Shown here piece after piece: positions 1 through 9,154 of a stretch of DNA of 64,000 nucleotides (position 1 is its first letter; each line of letters starts with the position of its first letter). Both the position numbers and the translations under genes were made by a program. Location of the stretch: NCBI GenBank assembly GCA_019241645.1, contig JAFAWQ010000043.1, positions 1 through 64,000 on the forward strand. The letters run 5' to 3'. This DNA is from Alphaproteobacteria bacterium (GTDB lineage Bacteria > Pseudomonadota > Alphaproteobacteria > Micropepsales > Micropepsaceae). The notes below the pieces were generated by a model. It saw nothing but the letters and a program-made list of their open reading frames with translations, ran no database searches and was not told the DNA's origin.

Positions 1-65
1 CGAGGGCGCGGCCAGACCTTGCCCTTTTTGGGTTTGCTGTTTTTCGGCAGAGTGAGCTGAACCAT
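1..65 (-). CDS. sdhB: Succinate dehydrogenase iron-sulfur subunit, N-terminal fragment (cut by window edge)
   Basis: Only the first 21 codons are inside the window; the gene continues beyond base 1. The reading begins MVQLTLPKNSKPKKGKVW, which I recognise as the usual start of alphaproteobacterial SdhB, the Fe-S subunit of complex II that passes electrons from the flavoprotein to ubiquinone. An AAGGA ribosome binding site sits 6 bases before the ATG (complement of 72-76). No Fe-S cysteines are visible because the fragment is too short, so the call rests on N-terminal resemblance alone. Confidence 0.75.
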   Translation of the reverse strand, partial: MVQLTLPKNSKPKKGKVWPRP

Positions 66-149
66 CTGGAATCCTTAGGACACAACGTGAATAGCAGGAC
101 GTGGCGCGGACGCCAACCTTGGGCGCCCAGCATCCTCAGCTTTAGAAGT

Positions 150-575
150 CTAATGCCCGGTTGCAGTTCTCACGGCGAAGCGCACCGTTGCGGCTGAGCC
201 GTCTGAAAACTTCAAGGTTACCGGCACCGAGTTGCCGGGCTTCACGGTCGGCCCCGGCTCCATGCACATGAGGTGATAGCTTCCCGGAGCAAACTTCACG
301 GTCTGGCCTGCCGGAATCTCCACGCTTGAGACGTCGGTCATCGTGTCCATGCCGCTTTTCTGTTCGCTCTTGTGCATCATGAGCATGCCGCAAGCCGGGG
401 AATCGACCGCTGTCAGATTCGCGGTCCACTGTCCCGTGTTGCGCAATTCAAAGTAGCCGCCCGCCGGCAGGTGAGACGGCAGCGCGCGAAACCAGGGATT
501 TGCGATGCCGACATAGTGGGTCATGGGCGGCGGGGTGGCTCCCGCAACGGCCGCCAGAACCATCAGACTAAGCAT
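150..575 (-). CDS. Periplasmic copper chaperone, PCu(A)C family
   Basis: A 141-residue exported protein with a short hydrophobic signal (residues 1-13). The copper site fits the family pattern H(M)X10MX21HXM exactly: M67/H68, M79, H101 and M103. PCu(A)C proteins carry Cu(I) in the periplasm to the CuA or CuB centres of cytochrome c oxidase, often together with Sco. The start overlaps the end of the upstream CtaG-like gene by 8 bases, so the two are probably co-transcribed, and a Sco gene lies just beyond on the other strand. That context supports oxidase metallation rather than copper resistance. Confidence 0.9.
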   Translation of the reverse strand: MLSLMVLAAVAGATPPPMTHYVGIANPWFRALPSHLPAGGYFELRNTGQWTANLTAVDSPACGMLMMHKSEQKSGMDTMTDVSSVEIPAGQTVKFAPGSYHLMCMEPGPTVKPGNSVPVTLKFSDGSAATVRFAVRTATGH

Positions 576-1494
576 GGGCCTGGGAACCTCTCTCCTCGTT
601 CCGGCGCATGTTGATCAACACCAGGATAATCGCAAGCAGGCTGAGCAATGTTCCGGGCAACCAGATGATGAGCCCACCATAGTGCTGGTCGCTGAGCGCC
701 GGGATGTCGAACATGCGGCCGCAGATTTGGTACACGGGATAGTAGTCGGTGCTCGATAGCGACAGTATAGCGCCAAGCACCATCTGCGGCGGCTCGACGG
801 CGATGATGAGAAGTGCCCGGATGCCGCTGCCGACGCGGGCCGGCGGCTTCGGACGCGGGTCCAGAACCAGCCACCAAAAGGCGATGCCGTCCAGCGCCAT
901 CGACCAGTTCATGAGATCGTAGAGCCGTGTGTCGAGCATGACGCGCGTATGGATCGCCGGTATCAGCCAGACGTAGATCATTCCGACGAAGATGAGCGGC
1001 GCGACGATCGGATTCATGATGACATTCATGAATGTCCGTATCGGTTTCGATGCCAACACCGGCTTCACGAAATCTGGCATCCCAGCCCACAACACGCCGC
1101 CTGACGCTCCCAACGCGATCAGAAATGCGCCGACATGGTGCAGCACGAAATGCTGCGCGCGATGAATGAAGAACATGTGCTGCGCGTAGTAGTCGATGTG
1201 CGTCTGAACCATCGCGTAAAGCGACAGCACGCCGATGACGAAACAGGCGTTGCGCCAGAGCGGCGGATGCTGCGCGGCCGGAAGCCGCCTCAGTCCGATG
1301 TAAAACCAGGCGAGGCTGAGGCTGGTGGCGAGAAACACCATCCATGAAAATTCCCATGGGAAAAAGACCGGCAATTCAGCCGGATATTCACGGCAAACGA
1401 ACCACAGCACTGCGCCGAGAAGAAGGAGCGCTGCGAATGCAATCCATCCGCGTGAACCGGTTTCGAATCTGCCGGTAAGAGCCGCGACCGTCAT
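568..1494 (-). CDS. CtaG-like cytochrome c oxidase assembly membrane protein (caa3_CtaG family)
   Basis: A 308-residue polytopic membrane protein with about seven hydrophobic segments. It matches the caa3_CtaG family (Bacillus CtaG type), which is unrelated to the Cox11 proteins also called CtaG. Conserved-looking histidines and acidic residues occur in and between the helices (HRAQHF and HHVGAF near residues 131-142). The family is implicated in copper delivery to haem-copper oxidases. It precedes the PCu(A)C gene with an 8-base overlap and is divergent from sco at 1571, so a shared 70-base promoter region probably drives both directions. Confidence 0.85.
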   Translation of the reverse strand: MTVAALTGRFETGSRGWIAFAALLLLGAVLWFVCREYPAELPVFFPWEFSWMVFLATSLSLAWFYIGLRRLPAAQHPPLWRNACFVIGVLSLYAMVQTHIDYYAQHMFFIHRAQHFVLHHVGAFLIALGASGGVLWAGMPDFVKPVLASKPIRTFMNVIMNPIVAPLIFVGMIYVWLIPAIHTRVMLDTRLYDLMNWSMALDGIAFWWLVLDPRPKPPARVGSGIRALLIIAVEPPQMVLGAILSLSSTDYYPVYQICGRMFDIPALSDQHYGGLIIWLPGTLLSLLAIILVLINMRRNEERGSQAHA

Positions 1495-1570
1495 AGGACG
1501 GTTATAGCGAAGCTCTGCGCAAACCCGCGAGGCGTTTGGCCGCAGAATGGGCCGTGCTAATCACGCCTGG

Positions 1571-2149
1571 ATGAAACGACTGGCAATTCTGGCCTGTATT
1601 TTCGCGCTTGCCGCCTGCAGTCGCGGTGAGGTTCGGCGGGGCACGAGCGATATCAGCGGCGTCATGCCGGACCTCGCCTTCACCATGACGCGTGCCAACG
1701 ACGGCGCGACCGTTACGGCGGACAATTACCGCGGCAAAGCCATTATTCTCTATTTTGGCTACACGCATTGTCCCGACGAATGCCCCACCACGCTCGCCAA
1801 TCTCGCCAGAGCTCTTGGCGATCTTGGCCCGCGCGCAAATCAGATGCGCGTGCTTTTCGTGAGCATTGATCCCAAACGCGATACCCTGCCGCTTCTCAAG
1901 GCCTATGTTTCCACCTTCGCGCCACAGATCGATGGGCTACGCGGCACAGACAATCAAATCGCGCGTCTCGCCCGCCGCTATCGCGTGCTCTACCGCGTGA
2001 CACGCGCGGCAGCTGAAAAGGGGCCTGAGGTGATGCACTCCAACTCTACGTTCTTCTTCGATTCGTCCGGGCATGCCCGGTTCGTCACCACACGAACTGC
2101 GGACACAAAGACGATCGTTTCCGATTTGAGGCGCCTGGTCGCCAGTTAG
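1571..2149 (+). CDS. Sco1/SenC family copper chaperone lipoprotein
   Basis: A thioredoxin-fold copper protein for CuA assembly of cytochrome oxidase. I start at ATG 1571, not the in-frame ATG at 1547, because 1571 begins directly with a lipoprotein signal: MKRLAILACIFALAAC, lipobox LAAC with C16 as the lipidated residue. The metal/redox site is complete, with CPDEC at 67-71 and the distal histidine H156 in VMHSNST. It is divergent from the CtaG-like gene, and its stop overlaps that of lpdA by 4 bases (convergent). Together with the PCu(A)C and CtaG-like genes it forms a compact oxidase-assembly group. Confidence 0.93.
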   Translation: MKRLAILACIFALAACSRGEVRRGTSDISGVMPDLAFTMTRANDGATVTADNYRGKAIILYFGYTHCPDECPTTLANLARALGDLGPRANQMRVLFVSIDPKRDTLPLLKAYVSTFAPQIDGLRGTDNQIARLARRYRVLYRVTRAAAEKGPEVMHSNSTFFFDSSGHARFVTTRTADTKTIVSDLRRLVAS

Positions 2150-3540
2150 ATATGCAGCGCGCGGCCGTCGGCAGCCAGTACCGCTTCATGCATCATTTCG
2201 CTCAACGTCGGGTGCGGGAAAATGGTGGACCCCAGTTCGGCATCGGTGAGTTCGCCGGTCTTCGCGACAACGTAGCCCTGGATCAGTTCCGTCACTTCGG
2301 CGCCAACCATGTGCGCGCCGAGTACCTCACCGGTTTCTGCGTCAAACACTGTCTTGACCAAACCTTCCGGCTCACCCAGCGCGATCGCCTTGCCGTTGCC
2401 GACGAATGGAAAGCGGCCAACCCTGATCTTGCGGCCGGCCTGTTTCGCGGCTGCCTCGGTCAGGCCCACGCTTGCCACTTGCGGCCAGCAATAGGTGCAA
2501 CCGGGAACGTTCGCCGTGTTCAGCGGATGCACGCCTTTCACGCCGGCGATGCGCTCCGCCACAATGACGCCTTCGTGCATGCCCTTGTGCGCCAGCCAGG
2601 GCGGCCCGACGAGATCGCCGATCGCCCAGATGCCCTGAACACCCGTGGCGCCCCACTTGTCGGCAACCACGTGCGTCTTCTCGACCTTGATACCGGCCCG
2701 TTCGAAGCCGTTGTTCTCAGTATTACCGACAATGCCGATGGCTAAAATCACGCGGTCCACTGTCGGCGCTTCCGTTTTTCCATCTTTCGTTTTCAGGATA
2801 GCGGTCACGTTGTCCGCACCCTTCTCCAGTCTCTCGACCGTGGTGCCGACCCTTATTTTCATTCCCTGCTTCACGAAGGCTTTGTGCGCGAATTGCGAAA
2901 TTTCCTCGTCTTCAACCGGCAGCACGCGGTCGAGCACTTCCACAACGGTCACATCGCTGCCGAGTGTGCGATAGAAACTGGCGAACTCGATGCCGATGGC
3001 GCCGGAGCCCACCACCAGCAACGATTTCGGAAATGTCGGCGGCACCATGGCTTCGCGGTAGGTCCAGATCAGTTTGCCGTCCGGTTCAAGCCCCGGCAGC
3101 GTTCGGGCCCGCGCGCCAGTGGCAAGCACGATATTCTTCGCGCCGTATTCTGTGGTCTTGTCATCTTTCGCCACCGCGATCTTGCCGTTGCCGGCCATTT
3201 TCGCTTCGCCACTGATCACCGCGATCTTGTGCTTCTTCATCAGGAAGGCGACGCCATTGGAGAGTTGTTTCGAGACCTTTCGCGATCGCTCGACGATCTT
3301 GGCGAGATCGAATTTGAAATTATCCGCGGAAAAGCCGAATTCGCCGAGCCGATGCATCAGGTGCCAGATTTCGCTCGAGCGCAGCAGCGCTTTAGTCGGA
3401 ATGCAGCCCCAGTTGAGACAAATGCCGCCCAGCTGATCGCGCTCCACGATGGCTGTCTTAAGGCCGAGTTGCGCGGCGCGGATGGCGCACACGTAACCCG
3501 CCGGGCCGGAACCAATCACGATGACGTCGTAGGAATCCAT
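2146..3540 (-). CDS. lpdA: Dihydrolipoyl dehydrogenase (E3)
   Basis: A 464-residue FAD/NAD flavoprotein that reoxidises dihydrolipoamide in the pyruvate dehydrogenase complex. It has an N-terminal GSGPAG dinucleotide motif, the redox disulfide C41-x4-C46 (GGICLNWGCIPTK), a second Rossmann motif (VVGSGAIGIEFAS) and the C-terminal catalytic HPTLSE stretch. It is the last gene of the pdh run, starting 7 bases after the DUF3667 gene ends. A second E3 for 2-oxoglutarate dehydrogenase usually exists elsewhere in such genomes; this one probably belongs to the pyruvate complex by position. Confidence 0.96.
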   Translation of the reverse strand: MDSYDVIVIGSGPAGYVCAIRAAQLGLKTAIVERDQLGGICLNWGCIPTKALLRSSEIWHLMHRLGEFGFSADNFKFDLAKIVERSRKVSKQLSNGVAFLMKKHKIAVISGEAKMAGNGKIAVAKDDKTTEYGAKNIVLATGARARTLPGLEPDGKLIWTYREAMVPPTFPKSLLVVGSGAIGIEFASFYRTLGSDVTVVEVLDRVLPVEDEEISQFAHKAFVKQGMKIRVGTTVERLEKGADNVTAILKTKDGKTEAPTVDRVILAIGIVGNTENNGFERAGIKVEKTHVVADKWGATGVQGIWAIGDLVGPPWLAHKGMHEGVIVAERIAGVKGVHPLNTANVPGCTYCWPQVASVGLTEAAAKQAGRKIRVGRFPFVGNGKAIALGEPEGLVKTVFDAETGEVLGAHMVGAEVTELIQGYVVAKTGELTDAELGSTIFPHPTLSEMMHEAVLAADGRALHI

Positions 3541-3547
3541 GGTGGTC

Positions 3548-4708
3548 TCACGAATAGAAGAAGCTGTACGCGATCACTCCGGCAAGCGCCGGCAGCAGGA
3601 AGAAGATCGTGTAGATACCGGATATGCAGAGGAATTTGACCGCCGTCCAGAACCAGTTTTGCTCATAGAATCGCTTGAGCGACAGGAAGACATAGAAGCC
3701 AATCGAGCCCAGCAGAAACAGGAAAACAAGGCCGCCTGACACTGTCTGTGCCAGCCCCACCGCTACAATCAGCGCCAGGAAGGTGAAGGTGTGCACGCTC
3801 AGCGAAAAGATCAGGTGGTCCACCAGATAGAATTTCTTGCGCTGCCGCCAATAGAACAAGGCGAGAAGCAGGGCGTAGAGCGGCAGCAGAAGAAAGAGGA
3901 CACGCGGTATCCAAGTGGTCAGTGGTTCGTTCAACGCCGCAGGATCGGCGGCCAGCCGCTGGAGTCCACTATAGAAATGACGGTCCATCCAGCTGCCGAT
4001 CTTCTTCGCTTCCGCGGAGTTTTTCGGATCCTTGTTGGCGGCCGCAATCTCGCGCTCGACGCGGTGACGATTTCGTTCGATGCGGGCACGCATCGCAGGC
4101 GTCAGGCTGGAACGATAGATGCCGATCGGCTGGAAAAAATACGGCTGCGTCGTGAAGTTGAACATGCCCTCCCGCTCCTTTGCCTTTTCCTTCGAGATCG
4201 GGATCAGCTTGGGGAGTCGCCTGGCACTTGGATCGGTGCGGTCATAGGCGGGATTGCGGATGAACGCGTTGCCGCGCGCGTCATAAGTAAGCTTTATCGG
4301 AGTCGCCACCACCTGCAGCTGCATGATAGCGATGTTGAAACCCCCCAGTATCAAAAAGAATATAAGCGACACGAAGAAATACAGCCGCAGCGCCGGCACA
4401 TAACGGCGCGTGCGCCCCATCCGAAAAGCGCGCGGAAGTTCTCCCGGCTGAAGAAGAAACGCCTTCGCGGTGTGCAGCAGCCTGCTGTCGAAACTCGCAA
4501 TATCCGTAACGAGATCGTGGAACAGGCCTTTGACCGAACGGCGATGCGTGTCCCGCTCTTGGCCACACATTGCGCAATAAGGCCCGATGAGCGGCGCGCC
4601 GCAATTGGCGCATTTGCGCGGGCTCGCGCCCTGCTCGGCCATTCGCGAGGCGGCATATTCTATGCCGGCCGCGGCACCCGTCTCCAGAATGGCTTCCATG
4701 TCGCCCAT
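3548..4708 (-). CDS. DUF3667-type membrane protein with N-terminal zinc ribbon
   Basis: A 386-residue protein of unknown function. Two cysteine pairs near the N-terminus (CANC at 33-36, CAMC at 45-48, followed by GQ) form a likely zinc ribbon, as in DUF3667 proteins. A hydrophobic segment follows at about residues 105-130, and several membrane helices fill the C-terminal third. A long soluble, charged region (about 140-260) lies between them. It sits between pdhC (13-base gap) and lpdA (7-base gap), so it is transcribed with the pyruvate dehydrogenase genes, but nothing in the sequence shows a metabolic role. The start could also be the ATG at 4699. Confidence 0.8.
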   Translation of the reverse strand: MGDMEAILETGAAAGIEYAASRMAEQGASPRKCANCGAPLIGPYCAMCGQERDTHRRSVKGLFHDLVTDIASFDSRLLHTAKAFLLQPGELPRAFRMGRTRRYVPALRLYFFVSLIFFLILGGFNIAIMQLQVVATPIKLTYDARGNAFIRNPAYDRTDPSARRLPKLIPISKEKAKEREGMFNFTTQPYFFQPIGIYRSSLTPAMRARIERNRHRVEREIAAANKDPKNSAEAKKIGSWMDRHFYSGLQRLAADPAALNEPLTTWIPRVLFLLLPLYALLLALFYWRQRKKFYLVDHLIFSLSVHTFTFLALIVAVGLAQTVSGGLVFLFLLGSIGFYVFLSLKRFYEQNWFWTAVKFLCISGIYTIFFLLPALAGVIAYSFFYS

Positions 4709-4721
4709 AGTCCTGTAGGGA

Positions 4722-6215
4722 CTATAGCAGCATCGAAGCCGGTTCTTCGATGTAGCCCTTGAAGGCCTGCAGGAACCGCGCGCCGGTCGCGCCGTCGACG
4801 ACGCGGTGATCGCACGACATGGTGACAGTCATCACCGTAGCCGTTTCGACCTTGCCGCCGCGCACTACGGCGCGCTGCTCGCCGGCCCCGACGGCCAGAA
4901 TGGCCGAGTGCGGCGGATTGATGACGGCCGTGAACTCGCGGATGCCGAACATTCCGAGATTGGAGATGGCGAAGGTGCCGCCCTCGAATTCCTGCGGTTT
5001 GAGTTTTTTGGCACGGGCCCGCTCGGCGAGCGATTTCACCTCATTGGAGATTTGCGCCAGACCTTTTTCCTCGGCGCGGAACACGATGGGCGTGATGAGG
5101 CCGAATTCCAGCGCCACAGCCACGCCGATGTCGGCATGCCTGTGGCGAAGGATAGCGGTATCACTCCAGCTGGAATTCACATCCGGCACGCGCATGAGTG
5201 CGAGCGCGCAAGCCTTCACGATGAAGTCGTTGACGGAAAGCTTATAGGCGCCTTCGCCCTTCGGGCTTCTCTCGTTCAGGCGCGCACGTGCTTCGAGCAG
5301 GAGACCGATGTTGCAGTCGATCGTAAGATAATAATGCGGGATGAGCGTCTTCGCCGAGGAAAGCCGCTTGGCGATGGATTTCCGCATCGAATCCAGCGGG
5401 ATTTCTTCGTAGTCTTCCGGTTTGAAAAACAGTTTCGCATCCGCCAGGGGAGCAATGCTTGAGATCGCGGCTTCGCCCTTGGTAGGCGGCGCCGCCGCTT
5501 GTGTCGCGGTTTTGGCGGTCGGCTTTGCAGCACCACCCTTCTGCGCCGCCTCGACATCGGATTTGACGATGCGGCCGCGCGGTCCCGTACCCTGAACGGC
5601 TGACAACTCAATTCCGGCACGCTCGGCCATTCGTTTCGCCAGCGGTGAAGCAAATATGCGACCATTCGATTTGATAGATTCGGTCTGCACTGTCGCTGCC
5701 TGACCCTCCCCTTGAGGGTTGAGGCCGCGACTAGCGGCCGAACTCGAAGCGCGAAGCGCTTCGGGGAGGGGTGCAGACGCGCTTCGCGCATTCCCCCCAC
5801 CAAAATCGCTACGCGATTTTGGCTCCCCCTCAAGGGGGGAACGGGAAGATGGCTTAGCAGCTGGCGCTTTCGTTTCGCCCTTCAGTGCTTCTTTGCTGAC
5901 CGCATCCTTGATGGACGCCATAGCTGACGAAATATCGATTGCGGCCGGGCTTGCGGGTGCGCCCGCGTCATCGCCTTCTTCCAGCAGCACCGCGATGGGC
6001 TGGTTGACCTTCACCCCCTCGCTTCCTTCCGGCACGAGAATCTTTCCGATGCGGCCTTCATCCACCGCCTCGAATTCCATGGTCGCTTTGTCGGTCTCGA
6101 TTTCGGCGAGAATGTCGCCGGACTTTACGGCATCGCCTTCCTTCACAAGCCACTTCGAAAGCTTGCCCTCTTCCATGGTGGGGGACAGCGCCGGCATGAG
6201 AATTTGCGTGGACAT
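4722..6215 (-). CDS. pdhC: Pyruvate dehydrogenase E2, dihydrolipoamide acetyltransferase
   Basis: A 497-residue E2 that transfers acetyl groups from E1-bound lipoate to CoA. Domains in order: lipoyl domain (about 1-80, lysine in [10 protein letters not shown]); linker; E1/E3-binding domain (about 185-220, [12 protein letters not shown]); catalytic domain with the CDHRVVDG motif near 467. I start at ATG 6215 ([12 protein letters not shown]), which overlaps the GFA gene stop by one base; the longer frame to 6260 adds no domain. Odd point: residues about 126-171 of the linker are encoded by a palindromic element (5704-5840) and read as low-complexity peptide, so this E2 carries an in-frame insertion. 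Confidence 0.95.
   Translation of the reverse strand: MSTQILMPALSPTMEEGKLSKWLVKEGDAVKSGDILAEIETDKATMEFEAVDEGRIGKILVPEGSEGVKVNQPIAVLLEEGDDAGAPASPAAIDISSAMASIKDAVSKEALKGETKAPAAKPSSRSPLEGEPKSRSDFGGGNARSASAPLPEALRASSSAASRGLNPQGEGQAATVQTESIKSNGRIFASPLAKRMAERAGIELSAVQGTGPRGRIVKSDVEAAQKGGAAKPTAKTATQAAAPPTKGEAAISSIAPLADAKLFFKPEDYEEIPLDSMRKSIAKRLSSAKTLIPHYYLTIDCNIGLLLEARARLNERSPKGEGAYKLSVNDFIVKACALALMRVPDVNSSWSDTAILRHRHADIGVAVALEFGLITPIVFRAEEKGLAQISNEVKSLAERARAKKLKPQEFEGGTFAISNLGMFGIREFTAVINPPHSAILAVGAGEQRAVVRGGKVETATVMTVTMSCDHRVVDGATGARFLQAFKGYIEEPASMLL
5704..5840. repeat. Palindromic element A with terminal inverted repeats, in frame inside pdhC
   Basis: A run of nested palindromes of about 137 bases. 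The left end CCCTCCCCTTGAGGG (5704-5718) is an imperfect inverted match to the right end (CCCCCTCAAGGGGGG near 5824-5838). Inside are further hairpins: GGCCG/CGGCC, GAAGCG/CGCTTC and CAAAATCGC/GCGATTTTG. A GGGGAGGGG at 5763-5771 can pair with the left end. The architecture resembles element B in rnr. Because the gene stays open, the element is translated into about 45 residues in the flexible linker between the lipoyl and subunit-binding domains. Confidence 0.8.
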
Positions 6216-6637
6216 CAGTTGGGCTCCAGCTGCGCCAACTCGCCCGCGTGCAGCTCCCACTGTTGGCCGTCAAATTCGGTCGTCATGATGGATTTGAATT
6301 CGCTGGCATTCAGGCAGCGGAAGTTCACGCTGTAGCCGTCCGGATGCGAGCGCGGAACGTAGAACGACTTGATGCCGCACACCTCGCAGAACATGTGCTT
6401 GGCGGCACCCGTGTTGAAGGTGTAGGTGGTGAGCACGTCCTCGCCGCGCAGCAGCTTGAACTGCGATTTCGGCACGATGAGATGGAGATAGCCCGTCTTC
6501 GCGCACATCGAGCAATTGCAATCGACCAGTTCGACTTCGTCCGGCGCCTGCACTTCGAACGCCACGCCGCCGCAATGACAACCGCCCCGGTGCCACTGCA
6601 TCGCCGTCTTCGCTGCTTTCTTGCGTTTGGTGGCCAT
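6215..6637 (-). CDS. GFA/CENP-V family zinc protein
   Basis: A 140-residue protein of the glutathione-dependent formaldehyde-activating (GFA) family, whose members bind zinc in a Mss4-like fold. The cysteine pattern is present: GCHCGG near residue 20, CNCSMC near 40, and FCEVCG near 85 followed by [11 protein letters not shown]. The reaction is not established for most members. I start at ATG 6637 (MATKRKK), because the longer frame to 6805 runs back into pdhB. It sits 1 base after the pdhB stop and overlaps pdhC by one base, so it is translationally linked to the complex genes. No functional link to pyruvate oxidation is shown. Confidence 0.88.
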   Translation of the reverse strand: MATKRKKAAKTAMQWHRGGCHCGGVAFEVQAPDEVELVDCNCSMCAKTGYLHLIVPKSQFKLLRGEDVLTTYTFNTGAAKHMFCEVCGIKSFYVPRSHPDGYSVNFRCLNASEFKSIMTTEFDGQQWELHAGELAQLEPN

Positions 6638-6638
6638 T

Positions 6639-8054
6639 TCAGTTCCGGTAACAGACCGCTTTCGCGGCCGCGATAATGTAATCGATGGTTGGCAGCGCGA
6701 GTTTTTCAAGATTGGCGGCGTAAGGCATCGGCACGTCCTTGCCCGTGACCTTGGTTGGCGGTGCATCGAGATAGTCGAACGCCTTGCCGACGATCTGGGA
6801 GGCAATTTCAGAACCGACAGAGCAGATTGGCCAGCCCTGCTCCACCGTAACGATGCGATTGGTCTTCTTCACGGACTCGATCACGGTGGCCGTGTCGAGG
6901 GGGCGCAAGGTGCGCAGATCGATCAGCTCGGCATCAATGCCTTCGCCCGCCAGCTTCTCCGCGGCCTCCACGATCTGGCCGACGCAAATGGAATGCGCGA
7001 CGATGGTGACGTCTTTCCCCGCCCGAAGCACCTTCGCCTTGCCGATGGGCACAAGGTATTCGTCCATCTTCGGCACCGGAAAGGACCGGCCGTAAACGAT
7101 TTCATTCTCCAGAAAAATGACGGGATTGGGATCGCGGATCGCCGCCTTCAGCAATCCTTTGGCATCGGCGGCAAAGTAGGGCGCGATCACCTTCAGGCCC
7201 GGCACATTCGCGTACCAGCTCGAATAGTCCTGGCTGTGCTGCGCCGCGACGCGCGCGGCCGCGCCATTGGGACCACGGAAGACGATGGGACAACCCATCT
7301 GCCCGCCGGACATATAGCGAGTTTTTGCTGCCGAATTGATGATCTGATCGATCGCCTGCATGGCGAAATTCCAGGTCATGAATTCCACGATGGGCTTTAA
7401 CCCGCCGAACGCCGCACCCACACCCAGTCCCGCGAAGCCATGCTCCGTGATGGGGGTGTCGATCACCCGCTCGGCTCCGAACTCATCGAGCAGGCCCTGG
7501 CTGATTTTATAGGCGCCCTGATACTGCGCGACCTCCTCGCCCATCAGGAACACGGATGCATCGCGGCGCATTTCTTCGGCCATCGCGTCGCGCAAGGCTT
7601 CACGCACGGTCACGGTCACGAGTTCGGTGCCTTCCGGCACTTCCATGTCGGCAAGAGCGGCTTCGGCACGGCCGGTATCGTCCGCGACGCGCGCCGCGGG
7701 CTTGCCCCGGGCTACTTCCTCGCGAACTTCGGCTTCCGCCTGCTGCTTGGTTTCTTCGCGCGCGCCTTTGACCTGGATCGCCGCGACCGATTCAGGCTCC
7801 TCGGCATCGTCGCCGTCCGCGACCAGGACGGCAATCGGCTGATTGACCTTTACGCCTTCTGTTCCTTCAGCGACCAGAAGCTTTCCGATGCGGCCTTCGT
7901 CCACCGCCTCGAATTCCATCGTGGCCTTGTCGGTCTCGATTTCCGCAAGGATATCGCCGGACCGGACCTCATCGCCTTCCTTGACCAGCCACTTGGCTAG
8001 CTTGCCCTCCTCCATGGTGGGCGAAAGCGCCGGCATGAGAATCTGTGTGCTCAT
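6639..8054 (-). CDS. pdhB: Pyruvate dehydrogenase E1 beta subunit with fused N-terminal lipoyl domain
   Basis: 471 residues. The N-terminal 80 residues are a lipoyl domain almost identical in its first 28 residues to that of pdhC ([21 protein letters not shown], lysine in [10 protein letters not shown]). An Ala/Glu-rich linker leads to the transketolase-like E1-beta domain from about residue 135 ([15 protein letters not shown]). Extra lipoyl domains on E1 beta are typical of alphaproteobacteria. With PdhA it decarboxylates pyruvate using thiamine diphosphate. The start codon immediately follows the pdhA stop, and the gene precedes GFA and pdhC in the same run. Confidence 0.96.
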   Translation of the reverse strand: MSTQILMPALSPTMEEGKLAKWLVKEGDEVRSGDILAEIETDKATMEFEAVDEGRIGKLLVAEGTEGVKVNQPIAVLVADGDDAEEPESVAAIQVKGAREETKQQAEAEVREEVARGKPAARVADDTGRAEAALADMEVPEGTELVTVTVREALRDAMAEEMRRDASVFLMGEEVAQYQGAYKISQGLLDEFGAERVIDTPITEHGFAGLGVGAAFGGLKPIVEFMTWNFAMQAIDQIINSAAKTRYMSGGQMGCPIVFRGPNGAAARVAAQHSQDYSSWYANVPGLKVIAPYFAADAKGLLKAAIRDPNPVIFLENEIVYGRSFPVPKMDEYLVPIGKAKVLRAGKDVTIVAHSICVGQIVEAAEKLAGEGIDAELIDLRTLRPLDTATVIESVKKTNRIVTVEQGWPICSVGSEIASQIVGKAFDYLDAPPTKVTGKDVPMPYAANLEKLALPTIDYIIAAAKAVCYRN

Positions 8055-9050
8055 CTAGGCGTAGATGTCGGTGAAGAGTTCGTCCGTTGAAGGCTCGGGG
8101 CTTTCGGTGGCGAATTCAGCCGCCGTGTTCACGATGCCGCGAATTGCCTTGTCCATCCCCTTAAGCTCATCCTCGCGCAAGGCGCCGCGCTGCAGCAGCC
8201 GCGCGCCATAGTGCTCAATGGGATCGCGCTTCTCGCGCACCTCTTGCACTTCCTCCCGCGTGCGATATTTCGCGGGATCGCTCATCGAGTGTCCCCGGTA
8301 GCGATATGTTTTCAGCTCGAGGATGATGGGGCCCTTCCCAGAGCGCGCATATTCCGTAGCGCGCTGGCCGGCCTCATACACGGCCTCCACATCCATGCCG
8401 TCCACCTTCTCGCCCGGAATGTCGAAGGACGCACCGCGTTTGCAGAGTTCGGGGGTCGCGCTCGAACGCTCGACGCTGGTGCCCATCGCGTACTGGTTGT
8501 TCTCAATGATGTAGACAACGGGAAGCTTCCACAGCGCCGCCATGTTGAAGCTTTCGTAAACTTGCCCCTGGTTGGCCGCCCCATCGCCGAAATAGGTCAG
8601 GCACACCGCACCATTCTTTTTGTACCTGTTCGAGAAGGCCAATCCGGTGCCGATCGGCACTTGCGCCCCCACGATGCCGTGGCCGCCATAGAAGTGCTGC
8701 TCGACGGAGAACATGTGCATCGAGCCGCCCTTGCCCTTCGAATAGCCGGTGGCGCGGCCGGTTAGTTCCGCCATCACGCCCTTGGGATCCATGCCGGTGG
8801 CCAGCATGTGGCCGTGGTCACGATAGGCGGTGATGACCTGATCGCCGGGCTTCAGGGCCGCCTGCATCCCCACGACCACCGCTTCCTGCCCGATATAGAG
8901 GTGACAGAAGCCGCCGATCAGCCCCATGCCGTAGAGCTGACCTGCCTTCTCTTCGAACCGTCGGATGAGCAGCATGTCATAATAGAATTTCTTAGCCAGC
9001 GCGGCATCGAGGCCAGCTTCGGGCTCCTCTTTTCGGGCCGGCTCAGACAT
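8055..9050 (-). CDS. pdhA: Pyruvate dehydrogenase E1 alpha subunit
   Basis: 331 residues, the usual length for alphaproteobacterial E1 alpha. The thiamine diphosphate/Mg site is visible as GDGAANQGQVYESFNMAAL (about 170-188), followed by IENNQYAMGTSVERSSA. The phosphorylation-loop-like YRGHSMSDPAKYR lies near 265. It forms the heterotetrameric E1 with PdhB, whose start codon abuts this stop. A gap of about 100 bases separates it from ftsB upstream, so a promoter for the pdh genes could lie at 9051-9154, although I see no clear consensus there. Confidence 0.97.
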   Translation of the reverse strand: MSEPARKEEPEAGLDAALAKKFYYDMLLIRRFEEKAGQLYGMGLIGGFCHLYIGQEAVVVGMQAALKPGDQVITAYRDHGHMLATGMDPKGVMAELTGRATGYSKGKGGSMHMFSVEQHFYGGHGIVGAQVPIGTGLAFSNRYKKNGAVCLTYFGDGAANQGQVYESFNMAALWKLPVVYIIENNQYAMGTSVERSSATPELCKRGASFDIPGEKVDGMDVEAVYEAGQRATEYARSGKGPIILELKTYRYRGHSMSDPAKYRTREEVQEVREKRDPIEHYGARLLQRGALREDELKGMDKAIRGIVNTAAEFATESPEPSTDELFTDIYA

Positions 9051-9154
9051 TCCAAAACTCCTGCGGGCACGGGAGGCATTGCCCCGTCGGGCGTTTTGGC
9101 AAGGGACCTGTTTTTTGGCAAGCGGCAGGACGCCAGATGAAGCACAGACGTCGG

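Noticed and set aside
2152-3639. Long plus-strand frames opposite lpdA
   Set aside because: Shadow frames of a well-defined flavoprotein gene; high GC makes antisense frames common.
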